Source of the DNA: Mycteria americana
Taxonomy: Eukaryota; Chordata; Aves; Ciconiiformes; Ciconiidae
Direction: 5' to 3'
Assembly: GCF_035582795.1 (NCBI RefSeq)
Contig: NC_134365.1
Coordinates: 134,071,077 to 134,135,076, forward strand
DNA length: 64,000 nucleotides
A program made the position numbers and the translations under genes. The notes beneath the pieces are model-generated. The model was not told the DNA's origin, ran no database searches, and was given only the letters and a program-made list of their open reading frames with translations. Positions 38,943 through 52,003 of the stretch are shown piece by piece (position 1 is the stretch's first letter; every line of letters begins with the position of its first letter).

Positions 38943-41900
38943 CAGAAGGTGCATAAAGGGGTGCTCCAAGAAGTTATACATTATCCTGTGAGTTGTTCAG
39001 GAAGAGTGGGTATCTGGCATTCTCCTTGTAAATGGACTTGAAACTATTTGTGGCACACTCAATAAAAGTAGGCTGATGAAAATGATAGTTTACTGTTTCC
39101 TTCGTTTTATGTGAAGGTGATTGTATCCTTCATTGCATTCCCATTGAAACATACACAAGTCTAATGCAATTCAATCACAAAAGGTGAGACTCGTCTCACT
39201 TAATTTTATACATCCACAAAGCAGAAGTCTACATCTGAACTGGTTGTCTGGCCTCCTTTATGACTGTGGAGACAACGGAGAATCTGGAGAAGCTTCTAGA
39301 GAATGATTCATCTGCTCTGTTTCAGACATCTATCTGAGGAGGAGACGAATTATACTCTGGGAGAGCCTCTTCCTCCTTGACTATGAAGAGAGTTAGACAA
39401 CTAGCTCAGATGAAGATGTCTGTGCTATAATTGTCTAAGATCAAGCAAAACGAATCCCATGTGAGGTAACACAAATTAACACAAGGTGCACCCTTGCCAT
39501 GGCACACTTCCAAAACCCTCTTGTTCTGCAGCTCTAGCACAGATGCTTGCATAGTCAGCCGGGACTCCCATTCCCCTAGCACCGCTGGCAAGATTTCCTC
39601 ACTTCCCACTGTAGGTTTGAAATGCAAACCCCCATGGGCACCCATGACCATAAGACTGCTGGCTTGAGGAGGTCCAGCCCACTCCTGAGGTTCCCAGGAC
39701 CCCTTCCAACCTGCAGTGAAAGAGGAAGGGGCTTCCTGCACCTCTTCAGGTGATGGTTAAACCATTGTGGGTACTGCACAGTGCTTTTGGGTTGCCACAA
39801 TGTTAAGAGCAATCTGCTGGCCCAAATGGTCCCATCCCGAATATCCTCCACCATTCTCAAACAGCATCTGTAAAGTGTTTTGATTGAGCAGCCTTGGAAA
39901 GGTCTGTGGGCAACAGCAAATAAAATAACAAGCAAAACAGAGCTCGGCTGCCTGACTTCTCAAAACATCTTGCTAAGACATTTGAAATATTGTCTCTTGC
40001 ACAGCCCTGCTCCTCTGAGACATCCAAAAAGGAGTTCATTTTCATACTCGGTGTGTACTTTTGCTGCTTGAGGTATTTCTTTCTGCTTCTCATTAATGCT
40101 CTTTTCAATCCCACTGGGAGAGTGCTAGGTAAAGTGACCAAGAAAAGCTTTCTTGATGCTCTTCCCAACTTCATGAAATATTAATTCTTATTGTATTTGA
40201 GCCTTTTGTTTATTTAATATTTGCCCAGGGACAGTATAAGCTGTCCATATTGCTTTCCATCAGAATTACCAATGCAGGAAAAGGGAATACTATAACTTAA
40301 TATCTTCCTTATTAACATTTTTAATACAACCACAAGACAAACACAAATAGTCCAGTCTTGCTATATATCATTCTTGTTTATATGTGCATTGAAGATGAAA
40401 GGGGTGAATGTTGTTCAATACAGGTTTTCTTTTTGTGGCTACTGGGAGCTGTGGACAATATTTTTTTAAGATAAATGCCTGAAGTTAGGTGTCTGGGATG
40501 AAAGGGTTGAAATATCTTTCTGACTACACGGTCCTTCCTCCATGTGGAAGAGCAAGTGGGACAATATTCCACAGTCTCCTGGCTCCTCAGGCATCTTTCC
40601 TGTGTGTGTTATCAGAGACAGGGTGATACTCTGGGAATCAGTTTGGCATTGGGTTCTGTGAAAAGCCCACAGCAGAAACACCAGGGTTTCAGCTCCAGCG
40701 CTGGTTTCCATTTCTTGATGAGGATGGAAGATGTCAACAAAGTCAGACTCCTGGAAATGTTGCTGGCTTCCTGGAAGAGTTGATGTCTGCACTTTTTCCT
40801 GCCTACACTGATACTAACAATGAGTGTCCCCCAAGTACATGATCGATTGGTCTACTCAGGCCAGGAAAAAGCCTGGTCCCTTCTCCCGTGAGTGGGGACC
40901 ACCTTTAGAAAATGCAAGGCCAAGGACAGGGTGGTGTCATGGACACTTATCCCTCCATCAAATGTCTCTTGTAGGTGAGGATGGGGACAGAGATGGATGA
41001 GAGCAATGGGTGGCAATTAAGTAGCCTGATATTTCAGAAATCCTGGGCAATCTTTGGAGTCGTCGGAAATAACGCTCTTCAGTACTTCCAGTACTGAAAA
41101 GCCAGTTCAACTTATCTGGAAGCCAACATTACAGTTAGATGCCTACTCTCAGTGGATATAGTGTCTTTTACTACCTTCTTTCATTCCAGTGTTATGCACA
41201 TCCCAATCTACTGCACTTGGAAAAAAGTGTGTCATAAAAGAAATTTTTGGAATTAATTTTGAATGGATGCAATGGCTGGGATTTCCAGCCCTGGTCAGTT
41301 CTTACTCCCAGTCATGCTTCTGGGCAATAGCTTTTTTTCTATATACATAACTTTGAAGCCTACCATGCTTTGGATGTTGTAATACTGATGTTATTATTAG
41401 TAATAACAACAACAATAATAAAGTAATACTGTCTGAGCTAAGTATGTCACTGAGAGTGAGGCTTTTTATTATTTTTATAACGTAAATTTGTACTTAGTCC
41501 TCAGCTGTTTTCCCCAAATAGATGCTGAGCTTGAATATGAGGGCCAGTAAACTTGCACTGTTTCTCCAGCTGCCTTGGCAAAAATATTACCTGTGGAAGC
41601 CAGCGAAACATTTATTACATGTTACTCCTACTGTGCCCACAAGGACACTTCTCCAAATGTGGCTGTGAAGAGATTAAAGATATACTTATTAGTTTAGTTT
41701 GTCACAGTATTATTATAAATTAGATTATCTTGTGCTACGTGAAGTATGATAGAGTCTGGTAAGTGTTTAATTCTTGAAAAGGTACTGCGTAGTCTATACT
41801 TGTGTTTTCATTGCTGGCTGGGGCCAGGGCTGTCTGTCTTGTCTGTGTCTCTCTAGCATATCATGGATGGCCCGGGACCTGCAGGCTTAGCTTTTACGTC

Positions 41901-42439
41901 AAGAGAAGCAACAGTGGTTTTCGGTGCATGAGCTCCCTGGAATAGTAATTTTTAAAAATTCCTGCCATAAAGGTGTGCTAAAATGTTTGCAAGGTGCTAG
42001 ACTGTATGTTTTTTAAGAGTGATTCGTATTCTTAAGTGAGCAAAGGAAGAAAAAAGTAAACGCTAAGATTGTGTGAAGCCAGTGGGAAGGAACATGCGCT
42101 GTATGGAGGGCTGTAATTAGGAGGGAGGGGAAAGAAAGCCCAAATCTCCCCAAGAGCCTCAGAATTAGGAGTCTGTGAAGGGGGCAGCAGTTTCAACAGT
42201 CTAGCAGTAGCAATTGGCTGGAAAAAGCGAAAAAGAATCAATGGGGGGAAAAATCAAATGATTTGTTCAGTAGTACTCTTTGCTGCTTATGCAGTCAAAA
42301 GACAGCTGGCCAACTACAGAGCTGGTCGGAAAAGTAAAAAAGTTATTAACTGCATAAATTATACAGTGAGAGAAGCAAATGCATTCCATCCAATGTGTCC
42401 GTCAGATGACACTGTTTTGAAAAAGAACAGTTGGGGATA

Positions 42440-42830
42440 ATAAGGAAATTGCAGCAAAATGAAACAAATTCCTTGCATTTATCTTCATCGCAGAGGACAA
42501 GGGGGAAATACCTGCTCTAGAGCTTCTTTTTTTGTAGGTAATAAAGATGAGGAACAATTTAAAAATGCAATTAATCACTAGGGCCAGATGGTATCCATCC
42601 AGGAGTTTTGAAAGAATTTAAGAGTGGTTCATCTGTCAGCAAAAGTACATGAACGATCATTAAAGCCAGCTACCATAAAGGAGGACTGGAATGTTGCCAA
42701 AGTCATAGTTCCCCTATTAAAAAGAAAAAAGCAACTTTACTTTACCTCATTACTAGTTAAATTAGTAAGGAAAATAATTAGGGACGTGTATGATGGTTAA
42801 GTGATCACCACAGGCAAAATCTGTCTTCTT
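42440..42830 (+). pseudogene. CR1 LINE reverse-transcriptase fossil (ORF2, sense)
   Basis: Translating across several frameshifts gives ordered CR1 ORF2 landmarks. First comes an EDKGEIPALELLF-like block, then DEEQFKNAINH, then GPDGIHPGVLKEF starting at 42581. EDWNVAKVIVPLLKRKK follows at about 42683, and LTSLLVKLVRKIIRDVYD at about 42748. The GPD-IHP-VLKE and EDW-A-V-P-KK-K segments are diagnostic of the CR1-type RT N-terminal and fingers region. Stops and frame changes interrupt the reading, so this is a dead, 5'- and 3'-truncated relic. It was identified from motif order, not alignment; edges are approximate. Confidence 0.75.
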
Positions 42831-43999
42831 CCAAATTACTTAGGGGAACTGACGACGTGGTAGGGAAGGGCGAGATGGCACACGTGAACTTTGGAGTAGC
42901 CACGGATAAAATGCCGTGCTGGCAGGTGAGAGGCCAAGTCTGTTGCCGTGTAGAAACTAATTATGGCAAAGTAAATAGGCAGAGCAGGAACAGATCCTCA
43001 GCTCTGCAACCGGAGGGCATCGGACTGAGTCCGCTCCAAGCTGACTTAGTGGCCTTCCTCGACTGAAAACTGTGGAAGTTAAACAATAGCCCGTCTGCCA
43101 TGTTCCTGTCAGCATGAAGGTGCCTATGTGCCTTCAGGGATTTGAAATAATTTTTACTCTCCATCTGAAAATTTACTTCTGAAAAGGAAAAGTCAGGGGG
43201 AAATACGTGTCTCTGAACACAGATTTGGCTTTGGGCTGCAGTTTAGATTTTTGATTGGAAATATTTGCACAGCCTCGGGTCTCCTGTGCAGCAGGGGACG
43301 TTGCCTGCCAAAAGTTGCCTCCTCCTGTCCCCTTGCTTTAGCCTCCCTGTTAAACTTTTGATGCAGAATGCATGGAGAAAAATCAGGGGCTTCCTCTCTT
43401 GAATGCTGCCTCTCAGGTAAGCTGCACTTTCTCAGATGTGTTTCCAGTTCCCTAGGAGCTCGCCTGCAAGTGATAGACCTGTGCCTCCTCTTCCCGTTGG
43501 AGTGAATCCCGAGATGCAGCCTATTTTTGACTGAGGCTTTGGCTGTACTTGCTAGACACCAGTTGTTTTTTCCTGTAGGCTGAGCAGGCTTGGTACCTGC
43601 CTACATTTCTGTAGGGAACCTGCGGAGAGCAAAACCCATCAGCGACAGAGAAGCAGCCTCATTCTGTTCCAGCCAGAAATATCCACTGCATTCCTTCCAC
43701 AGGGCTATTGTGACAATTTTGTATTTATTTATTTTTAACCCCCTTCCCCCCCAGTTTTTCAGCCCTTCAACTGTGCCATAAGGTTTCGGACAAAAGAGCT
43801 GTCTCTTGTGTCATCTGCTCTGTTTTTTTCCCCCAGCATCACCGCTTTGGTGGGACACGAGATGCTGGGGCAGTGCTGCGTTCACGAATAACTCCTTGGA
43901 TGCTTTCCATTTTCTGGAGAACTGTTCCTTCACCGGTAAAACGGGAGAGGAGAAGTGGCAAAGCATCTCACTTCCATTTAAAGCTCCTCTCTGATAGAT
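42831..43999. other. Non-coding DNA
   Basis: No clear continuation of the CR1 fossil can be traced. Two good donors lie at 42926 (GCAG then GTGAGA) and 43417 (CTCAG then GTAAGC), without a convincing exon. A C-rich run (C5-TT-C8) at 43739-43753 falls short of a full G-quadruplex pattern. A short T run follows at about 43824-43830. Confidence 0.4.
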
Positions 44000-44620
44000 A
44001 TCAGTAGAGCACTGCATTTGGATTCACCGTCTGTGCTCGGGGGGACGGGGGAGAGCACAGATGGCAGCGAGGTGGAGGGCTCCAGCAGAGTCTGGACGGG
44101 TTGTCTCAGCTCGGTCTGCGGTGCATGTCCCCCAGATGGCTTGGTCTTTTGTGTGCTCTTCCAGCCCAGCTTGCCCTGTGCCTCTGGTCTTACATACAGC
44201 CAGCTCTCTGCCTACATGTGCCAAGGAGAAAGGGCCTGGAGCGTCGAGGGAGGGCAGTCAGAGGCAGGGGGAGATGCTGTGTTGAGTCGGGGGCTGTCCT
44301 CCGCCAATGTCCCTGGGCTCCCGCTGACCTCTGCTGCTGCGTCCCTTTCCCCAGGCAGCCACAGCAGTGGGCGACCGCGTCTAGCACCCCTCTTTGCACC
44401 CATCTTCAGCGAGACACCTGGGGCCAGAGCCCCTTTTGCTTGATCCGTGCTACGGCTCTGGAGGCCGTGGCTTACTCGGGTTGCCATCGCTTCTTCAAGG
44501 ACGGGGGATCAGAGCGGCACAGCCCCGTGCACAGTGCAGACCAGGGTGATGCTCCGCTCTGCACAGACCTTGTCAAGCAAGTGAAACAGCACACAGGCTG
44601 CCTCAAAATGTTTTGAATAG
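44000..44620. other. G+C-rich, CpG-moderate stretch
   Basis: About 600 bases of elevated G+C carry perhaps 25 CpG by eye. Long overlapping frames in several registers include a 171-codon plus-strand frame at 44101-44616. Simultaneous openness in three or more frames is what G+C-rich non-coding DNA produces. None of the translations resembles a known family. It may be a weak CpG island or a decayed GC-rich repeat. Confidence 0.35.
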
Positions 44621-46559
44621 GGACTGCCTTTTAGGGGTGCAGAACGATAAACAGGCCAGAATTCTTTAGCTGGTTATTGTGTATGTTTCTTCACCAGGCT
44701 ATGAAAATTAGTGCCTACAAAATGTGATTGTTGTTGTTTGATCATTCTGGAAATTTTGCCGTTGCAGGGACAGGGCTCTGTATGCATTTGAGCCTGGCTG
44801 TTTGTCCACATCCTAATTACACGTTCTAATTATAAGTAATTCCAGGCGCAGGCATAAGCTGTTTTTCTGCTGTAGATGTTCCAACAAGATTCAGACATAT
44901 TGTCAACATGTTTTAGCAGTTTAATTGTAGAGCTGGAAAGCGAAGAGTTGGGAGCTTTATTCTTAGGCCTGGCACGTCCCTCGCATCCCCCTCACCAGGC
45001 TGTAGGTGTGCAAAGGCGGGGGGTCCGACCCGAGCTCGTCACTGAGGCTCCCTCCGCAGCCCAGGAGGAGAGGCAGGTGCCCTCTGCACTGCGCGTCACG
45101 GGGGTCTGCATACCTGGCTTGGGATAGGCGCTGAGCTTCTAGCTAGGCGGACTGGGTGGCATTAATGTCCCCCTTGCACCTATGGGTCTGGAGCAATACT
45201 GTCGTGCCTGACGTGTGCATCACTGCTGCTGACCTGCGTGTGCGTTGTGGCGGTGCTTCCTGGCGTATGGCAGCTGCGGTCTGCTCCCCGGCTGGTGGAC
45301 TTAAAGGCTCATTGATGCCAATGGCCTCTCAGGCAGCCCCCGAGAACCCCTCCACTCTGTCCCCTGGATGTTTTTTTCAAACATGAGAGAGGTATTTCCA
45401 AAGAGAGGAAGAGTTTTTAAATTGCCCTCACTCTGCTGATGCATTTCACTAATGTAAAAATGGCATGTCAGAATATTTATTCCGAGCAAGAAATGCAGGA
45501 AAAACATTTCCCGATTTCGTCAGTGGCAGTCTGCAGTGGAGTCGCCTGCGCTCTGCATTGCTGGTGACTGGTGCGCAGCGCTGCGTTCCCCAAAGGATCT
45601 GCCTTCTTCCTGAGTTCAAATTTTCAAGTTCGTTTTCATATACTTTCAAAATACATTTGTGCCATTGGTACGGCTGGCGCCTTGCATTAATAGCAAGGTG
45701 TTGGTTTTGTTTCATTTTGGAGAGCTTAGTTTTGCTCTCTTACTGCTTTGTCACAAGTCATTGTAGCAAACCTGCCGCTTCCAAAATCATGGATGGCACA
45801 AGCACAGGAACTGCTTTTGTTGTGTTTGCTTACCAACCCCCAAAAATCCTTGTTAGTCTCAACAAGATCCCAGCTTCTGTGGTACTTATGAGCTTTTCTA
45901 CCAATGTGCCCTACAAAAGGCTCTTAGACGTATAAATTATGCAGAGTGCTATGATCATGTAGCTGAAATAAAACACAACAATTCCTCAAAGCAAGCTGCA
46001 CAAAACTGCACTGTGCCAGTTTCACAACGGTATAGTGAGACTTAGCAGTAATTAATTAATATTTCATACATGGCTTTCCAAACCTTGATGAAACGTTTCG
46101 TACTGAAGTGATGGACACAAGTTCATTGCATGACACTTTCCTGCCGTCCAGAAACACACCAGGCACACCGCAGCGTGAACTCCTCCATTAAAATTTAGTT
46201 TTCCACAGTCTGTGGTACTTTTTCTTTCTGTCTTGATAAGATCAGTAAATGTTTTGCTGCAGGAGAGAGGGCAACGCAGCTGTATGGAGGTTATGCACTG
46301 AATCCAAATGGGAAAGGAGCGATACAGAGTATATATAATGCATTATGTACACAGAAAGTAATCAAGTATGTAGTCGTTGCGGGCAAAGAGACAATTCCAG
46401 CTCTTACTGGGCAGACATTGCGCTGAACACCTGCCTACTGCACCTATAAATAAAATCTCTGCGGTTCTTCCTTTCAGCCCGAGCAGCCCGAGCATGTGTT
46501 TTCTGGAGCAGCTGTCTGCTCGGGGAAAAGAGCAGAGAGTCACCCTGTGGTGGTAACTG
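44621..46559. other. Non-coding DNA, mixed composition
   Basis: G+C-rich between about 44940 and 45380, otherwise A+T-rich. The 156-codon plus-strand frame at 45465-45935 overlaps a minus-strand frame and has no recognised domain. A TATA-like GTATATATAATG occurs at about 46330, with nothing to tie it to a gene. Confidence 0.4.
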
Positions 46560-46830
46560 TTTAATTTACATCGGTAACAACAGCCCTGGCACAGGCCGTC
46601 CTCCTCGCCAGCTCCTAGCGTGGCGGTGAGGGAATTCAGCTGCTAAAGCTGGAGGGAGGAGATTCCTCCTTCGCCGTGCCGAGAGGAGGGTGCTGGCGCT
46701 GGCTGCAGCCCGCTGCTCCTTGCTGCGTGCTCCTGCTCCCCGGAGCCGTTCACCCCAGCGGGGAAGACGCGTTTGCTGGGTCTCTGACGCAAGGAGCCCC
46801 CCGTCGCCGTGCAGACAGAGTCCCTAGCAG
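46560..46830. promoter_or_regulatory. CpG-rich patch, possible regulatory element
   Basis: About 270 bases carry roughly 20 CpG by hand count, in clusters such as cttcgccgtgccgag and gaagacgcg. A GTGAGG donor lies at about 46626. The patch is short for a canonical CpG island but stands out against its surroundings. No coding frame can be assigned. Confidence 0.3.
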
Positions 46831-49800
46831 TCCACCCTGACAGGAGAGGGGAGCCTGAAGTACGTTTTTTTCCTTTGTCCCTGCTCCTTCTTATTTTACT
46901 TTACAGCCCTGTCTCCAAATCCAGCATGAAGCTCTTCCTTCCCCCTGCCTTGACAGTGCAGTGCTGGAGAACTGCTGTGGCTAGCAAGGAGGAGACTTTA
47001 TCTCCTTGTCTTTCTTTTCATCAGACACCTCTGGGAGGGCACCGAGGAAATCTGGATTTCTAAATTAGCCTTGTTTGTCTGGGACAGTATATATACCTAT
47101 ACCTCTACCCATACCTGAGTCTATATTGTCTCTAGGGTTTCTTTCTACAGGCTGTCTTGGAAACATGAGCTCCAGTTTCCAGCCTCTAACGCAGTGCCTA
47201 AGCACGGGAGCTTGCAGAAGACAGGAATACCCTGGCATGCCCGTGCATAGATCTGACAAAATCAGCTGTGATTCCGAGGTCACATTATTGGATCTGTTCT
47301 CATACCAGAATAGCTGGAGGGAGTCATTTGAAATTGTCTGTGACTATCAAAAATAAATACATTTGGCATTTCTAATTCTCCATCATTTGTTACCTGTTCT
47401 TCCTCTCATTCAAATTGGATGTCATCCAACGGGGTAACAAAATCAATCTCATCCGACTCAGATGGCCAGTTACGATCCACCAGGATTATCAATAACTGGG
47501 GGAAATGAGCAAATTAAGAGAAGCTCTGAGTATTGTTGTTGACTTTTTGGACAGCAAGTTATCAATAACCCAATATTTTATGATAATTGAGATTCATGAG
47601 TGTATAATTACTAGACAAAAACAGGACTGGAATTTGTGAGGAATGTGAAGCTTTAAATAATTAATTTTGCTATGGGTATTAAAAGTGCTTTTCTTCCCAT
47701 ATGTCTAAATTGGAAAAGATGTGAAGTGAATTGAATTTGCCCTTTAGAAACATGAAGCACAACAGAACTGATTCCACGGTTTGGTATTCATATTGTTCAT
47801 TTTACCTAAAATACTACCTTAATAAATATATACCAATTCTAAAAACCACAAGCCATGTCATATAAAATCGAATAAGCCATTGGTGTTATGTGAATATACA
47901 AGTTTATTAAATTCAGACCATGTTACTCTGTCTTTGAATGTTACATATACAAATAGGTGCATGATAAACCTCCATCATTTTAGAAGAAGAATTAGCTATG
48001 AAATTAATTCAAATATTATTTTGGGTTTTCTTCACAGGGAAAAATCTGCCTTCAGTGGTATACATCTTCATTCATTCTTTCTTCGGATCTGTTTTCTGAG
48101 GGATGTTTAATAGCCCATAGAAAAAAATCACATATTTTTCTATGAGAAACGGTGGTTTCATCAAAATAGAAATTTGCCACAGGAAAAAAGACTTTGATGA
48201 AATTGTGTCCATGAAAAATGAAAAACAATGTCTGCTTCTCCTTGTGGCTGAGTCAGTGTGATACATCATGGGATGCTCCTAGGCCTCCGCTCTGCGGAGA
48301 AGCCATGGGAAATACAGCCTGGCCGGGGAACAGTGCCCACCTGGGAGAACAAGAGGATGAGGGGAGACAAGTCCCAAAAGGCTTTTGGGCAGCTGGAGTG
48401 GACACAGAGATTACTGTTAACTCAGACCAAAACAAAGAGTTTCATTTCAGGCCAGTGAATCAAAGAGAAAAGCTTTGTTTTTGGAATGCCAAGAAATGCT
48501 TTATTTGAATCCCAAAGTTCCAGAATTCCTGAATCATGGTTGTGCAAAACTTCTGTTGCTTCCATTCACACATTCTACTTTTCTGTGTCATCTTTGTAGG
48601 AAACAAATCCAGGGTGATCAGCATCTCCCGCAGCATGGAAATCCCGTGTCTTTGTTCTAGTTCCTCTGTTGTTAAATGAGTTTAATGAAAACACTTGAAG
48701 CACTTCCGTTTCTTAAAATGGAAGGTATGACAGATATGAAAAGGTAACAGCTCATATTATTTTCTTTCTCAAGTCAGAGGATGTTCTGTTACTCTGGAAT
48801 GCACAAAATTCACATTCCCAAGGCCGATAATGCAAATTTGCTGCTGCCTTGTGTCATAGATGAGCTATGGAGCAGTTAAAACTTTACAAGTGAATCGGAA
48901 ACAGTCTTTTCTCCCCCATTTACTTGCTGATGTCTTTAGGCACAGGTTTCCAGAACCTGCACATGAAGCTTTATACAATCCCCACAAAAGAACTGATTGC
49001 CATCCCAGGCAATCCGTGTGCAAGAGATTGAAGACTCAACTGATTTTCTTGGACTCTTCTGTTTGAGTGGGTAGAGAGGTCTCTGATATGCTGGATCTAA
49101 AAGACGTGAAGCGGTCTGCTGGATGCTATCCGCACAGCTAAGCTGGGCAATTATGCTCCATAGCAAATGTGTAGCCACGTGCTACAAATGGAGCGTGCCC
49201 TAGAGGTAAGGCATCATGTTTGCCAGCAGCTGACCCCATTCTAGCTCCGGCAAGGGTATTTTAGTCTCCTTTATCCAGCTAAGGTAGGTATTATCAAGGT
49301 ACTAAGCAGTTTTCAAACTGTATCAGTTTAAAAATATCTGTGGGAGACTTTAGTAGCACTTTCACACATATTGCTTTCACAGGTGTATAAGGCCAGAAGG
49401 ACTTTCACCCTCTGCACAGTAAAAGATGCTATTTCATCCAGTGTGTCTTGCATTGCACTGAGAAAAAAATCCAAGAAAGATTCCTTGTGTCAGAAGAAAG
49501 ACCAACTAATAGGACAGCAAATACATTATGGAAGATACAGATTCATCAGCTGACTTAATACAAGGTGCTACATCTTCCTACAGACTTTGTAGGAAGTCTG
49601 TAGGACTTTCTTTCACATCCTTCAGCTACTGTGGCGACAACCACTAAAATCTTTATTCCAGTGTTTCAAGTGATGACACCATGTCCCTTCATACCTTCCT
49701 AGATTGTTTCGGGAGTTGTCTGCTGTCCAGAGAAACTTCTAGCTCCATGCATCCTGGTCTGTGGAGCTACCTTTTTCATCAGGTATCTCAGACCAGTGGA

Positions 49801-52003
49801 GGGATTTACAGGATATGCCTGTACTGCTAACATGGCAGGGAATCAAACTCTGGCCTCAGGATTAAGGGGCACAAACTGCCTTGCATCCACGCTATTTAAG
49901 GCAAGCTCCCTCCAGAGCAGACTGGCTGCGTTTCCATTGCACAGCCTCTGGCCTTCAGGTGAGCCTGAAGCCTTAAAATATTGGTGTTATTCCATGTGCT
50001 TCGTTTCAAAACGTCTGAGATCTGATCTCCTCTGTAAGGTTTGTGCTGCAGGCCAGCCAAGCAGTGGTTTCATGGCACAAAACGTGGCTGTATGCGTCCA
50101 ACGGCACGCCCAGCGCACGAAGGCATGTGGTGGCCCCTGTAGGTGCAAAGCCTGCTGAGAGCGAGTCAGCCAATGCTGATGTAGTCTTGTCCACCCTCCC
50201 GCTGGCACCAGTCCTTGGCACATGTATCCCCAGTGCCTTTCCCAGGCGTGCTGGTAGGAGCTAGGGGAAAGATCCACACGAGCCAGGAAGGGTGCAATGC
50301 TTAAGCTCTTGTTCTCTTTTGTGTAGGGTAACGGTGTGCAGTGTAGGCATCACGGGTGTTTTAGACTCCCAACCAGCTACTGTGATTTCTCCTCCCAGAG
50401 AATTATTTTTGTCAGTGCTGGAGGGCCAACACCAGAGTGGGAATGGCATATGAGCAAATACCAGCCTGGACCCCATGTGCACAGCTGGGGAAGCCAGTAC
50501 TTTAGAGTCTCTGTGTTAAGAGATAGTTTTGAAAGACTTTTTGTGATAACAACATAAGCTTTATGATTTTTGCTTCTTAGCCTGAATACAAGGGTTGAGG
50601 TTTTTTTTTTTTTAGGGGAGGCAGTTAAAGACCGAGGTGTCCCCACTGCCTGCCCAAGCCCTGTATTGAACAAAAGCTTGTGTAGGCTCCCTTGAAATCC
50701 TCATTGCATTCATTGTGGAAAATTAGATTATTCTCATATCAGTGAGTTTCAGCTGCAGATTTCTATTTAGTTCATTAATTTGCCTTGAAGTTGGATGGAA
50801 TCAGGAATATATTTCTCACTTTGATTGAGTAGTTAGGGTTGATACTTTCTTGCTTTCATGCTACTCCTTTTAAAAGTCTTTCAGCTGTGTTTTTGAAAAT
50901 AAAGTGAGTGAATTTATCATATTTAGACATCAGCAAGCACCACATGGCAGAGACAGCTACTCTGGAATCCTAACGGGCTCTCAAGAATTATCCTCTGTGA
51001 TTATCTCCACGTCTGAAGGACCATATGTCACAGGCTCTGCAAATGGCATCTGGTTATATCACACAAAGAGGTTTCTTCTATCTATTTTGCAAGCAGCTCA
51101 ACCCAAACTGGTGAGCAAATCCCCGAATATATTGAAAGGAGCTGGATTCCTTTGAAGTGTGTTATTGAAACTGATGTATTCTGTGAGCTGGATGCCTGTT
51201 TTCCCTAAAGACAATCTAACTCTCTTATTATTTCATGTTGTGTCAGAAAGGACACGTGATAAATCAAATGAGTAGCTAAGCCAGTATACCAGAAAAATAA
51301 TTATGAATGACCTTTTTCTCTTCTAGCTACAAATGTTATCCGGAAAGGGTACAACCCTTTCAGCTCCAAGATAGACCAGAGTACCTCTAATCTATCAGGG
51401 CAGAAATCTTGTAATGGGAAATGAATGCCACCTCAGCAAACAATACCATAATTACTCAAACAATTGCTATATTGATCTGAAATTTCATAGGTCAAGTGGA
51501 TGGCCTGTCTTTGGGTGATAGGGGATGGTGATGCTTTTTTGCAAGCTCCTTCTGGACTCAGTCCAGGTGACTCCATGGACCTTCCTGAGACGCCTGGTGG
51601 CACAGGGGGCTGCATGTGCATTCCCTGCCAGGTCTGCGCTCTGATCTATGGCCCTGCCTATGTGTGTCGTCAGGTGAAAACTCTGGTGATCTAATCACAA
51701 AACTCAAGTGATATAAAAATCCCCTCGAACCCTCATTAGGAAATACCTTACTTCATATCCTCGCCGATGAAAGCAGCACATGCACCACTTCCTTATTTCC
51801 TATATATATAGCTTTTCTGCAGGCTTCCAGTCATTGCAGCAGAGTTATGCCAGTAAGACCCAAGATTTTGGCCTGCACAGAAGCACGTTAACTGTTTTCC
51901 AGATGAAAGTGATAAGCAGAGTGGGTCTGACTCACTTTTCATGCTCAGGTACACACTCAGTGCAGAATCAGTGCGAGGATGGGAGGATTAGATGCGAGGA
52001 TTA
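46831..52003. other. Non-coding DNA, no gene seen
   Basis: Mostly A+T-rich, with overlapping short frames. It contains the hairpin at 49576. Donor-like sites at 49207 and 49960 have no convincing partner. No repeat family is recognised. Confidence 0.45.
49576..49605. repeat. Hairpin: 12-base stem, 6-base loop
   Basis: The arms tcctacagactt and aagtctgtagga are exact complements around tgtagg. The loop repeats part of the arm (gtagg), so the structure probably arose by a templated inversion. The stem is too short for a microRNA precursor. Confidence 0.9.

Larger units (their letters stand above)
34365..42439. other. Non-coding DNA, no gene seen
   Basis: Mixed-composition sequence with short frames only. 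It contains the tandem duplications and the inverted repeat listed at 36192, 38416 and 38891. An AAC/AAT microsatellite with a small ATTATTAGTAATAA palindrome lies at about 41390-41422. Confidence 0.45.

Noticed and set aside
43739..43753. C-rich tract as a G-quadruplex on the minus strand
   Set aside because: It offers only three usable G runs with acceptable loops, so it does not meet the four-run pattern.
44101..44616. 171-codon plus-strand frame in G+C-rich DNA
   Set aside because: Several other frames on both strands are also open over the same bases, as G+C-rich non-coding DNA gives. No family resemblance or splice context.
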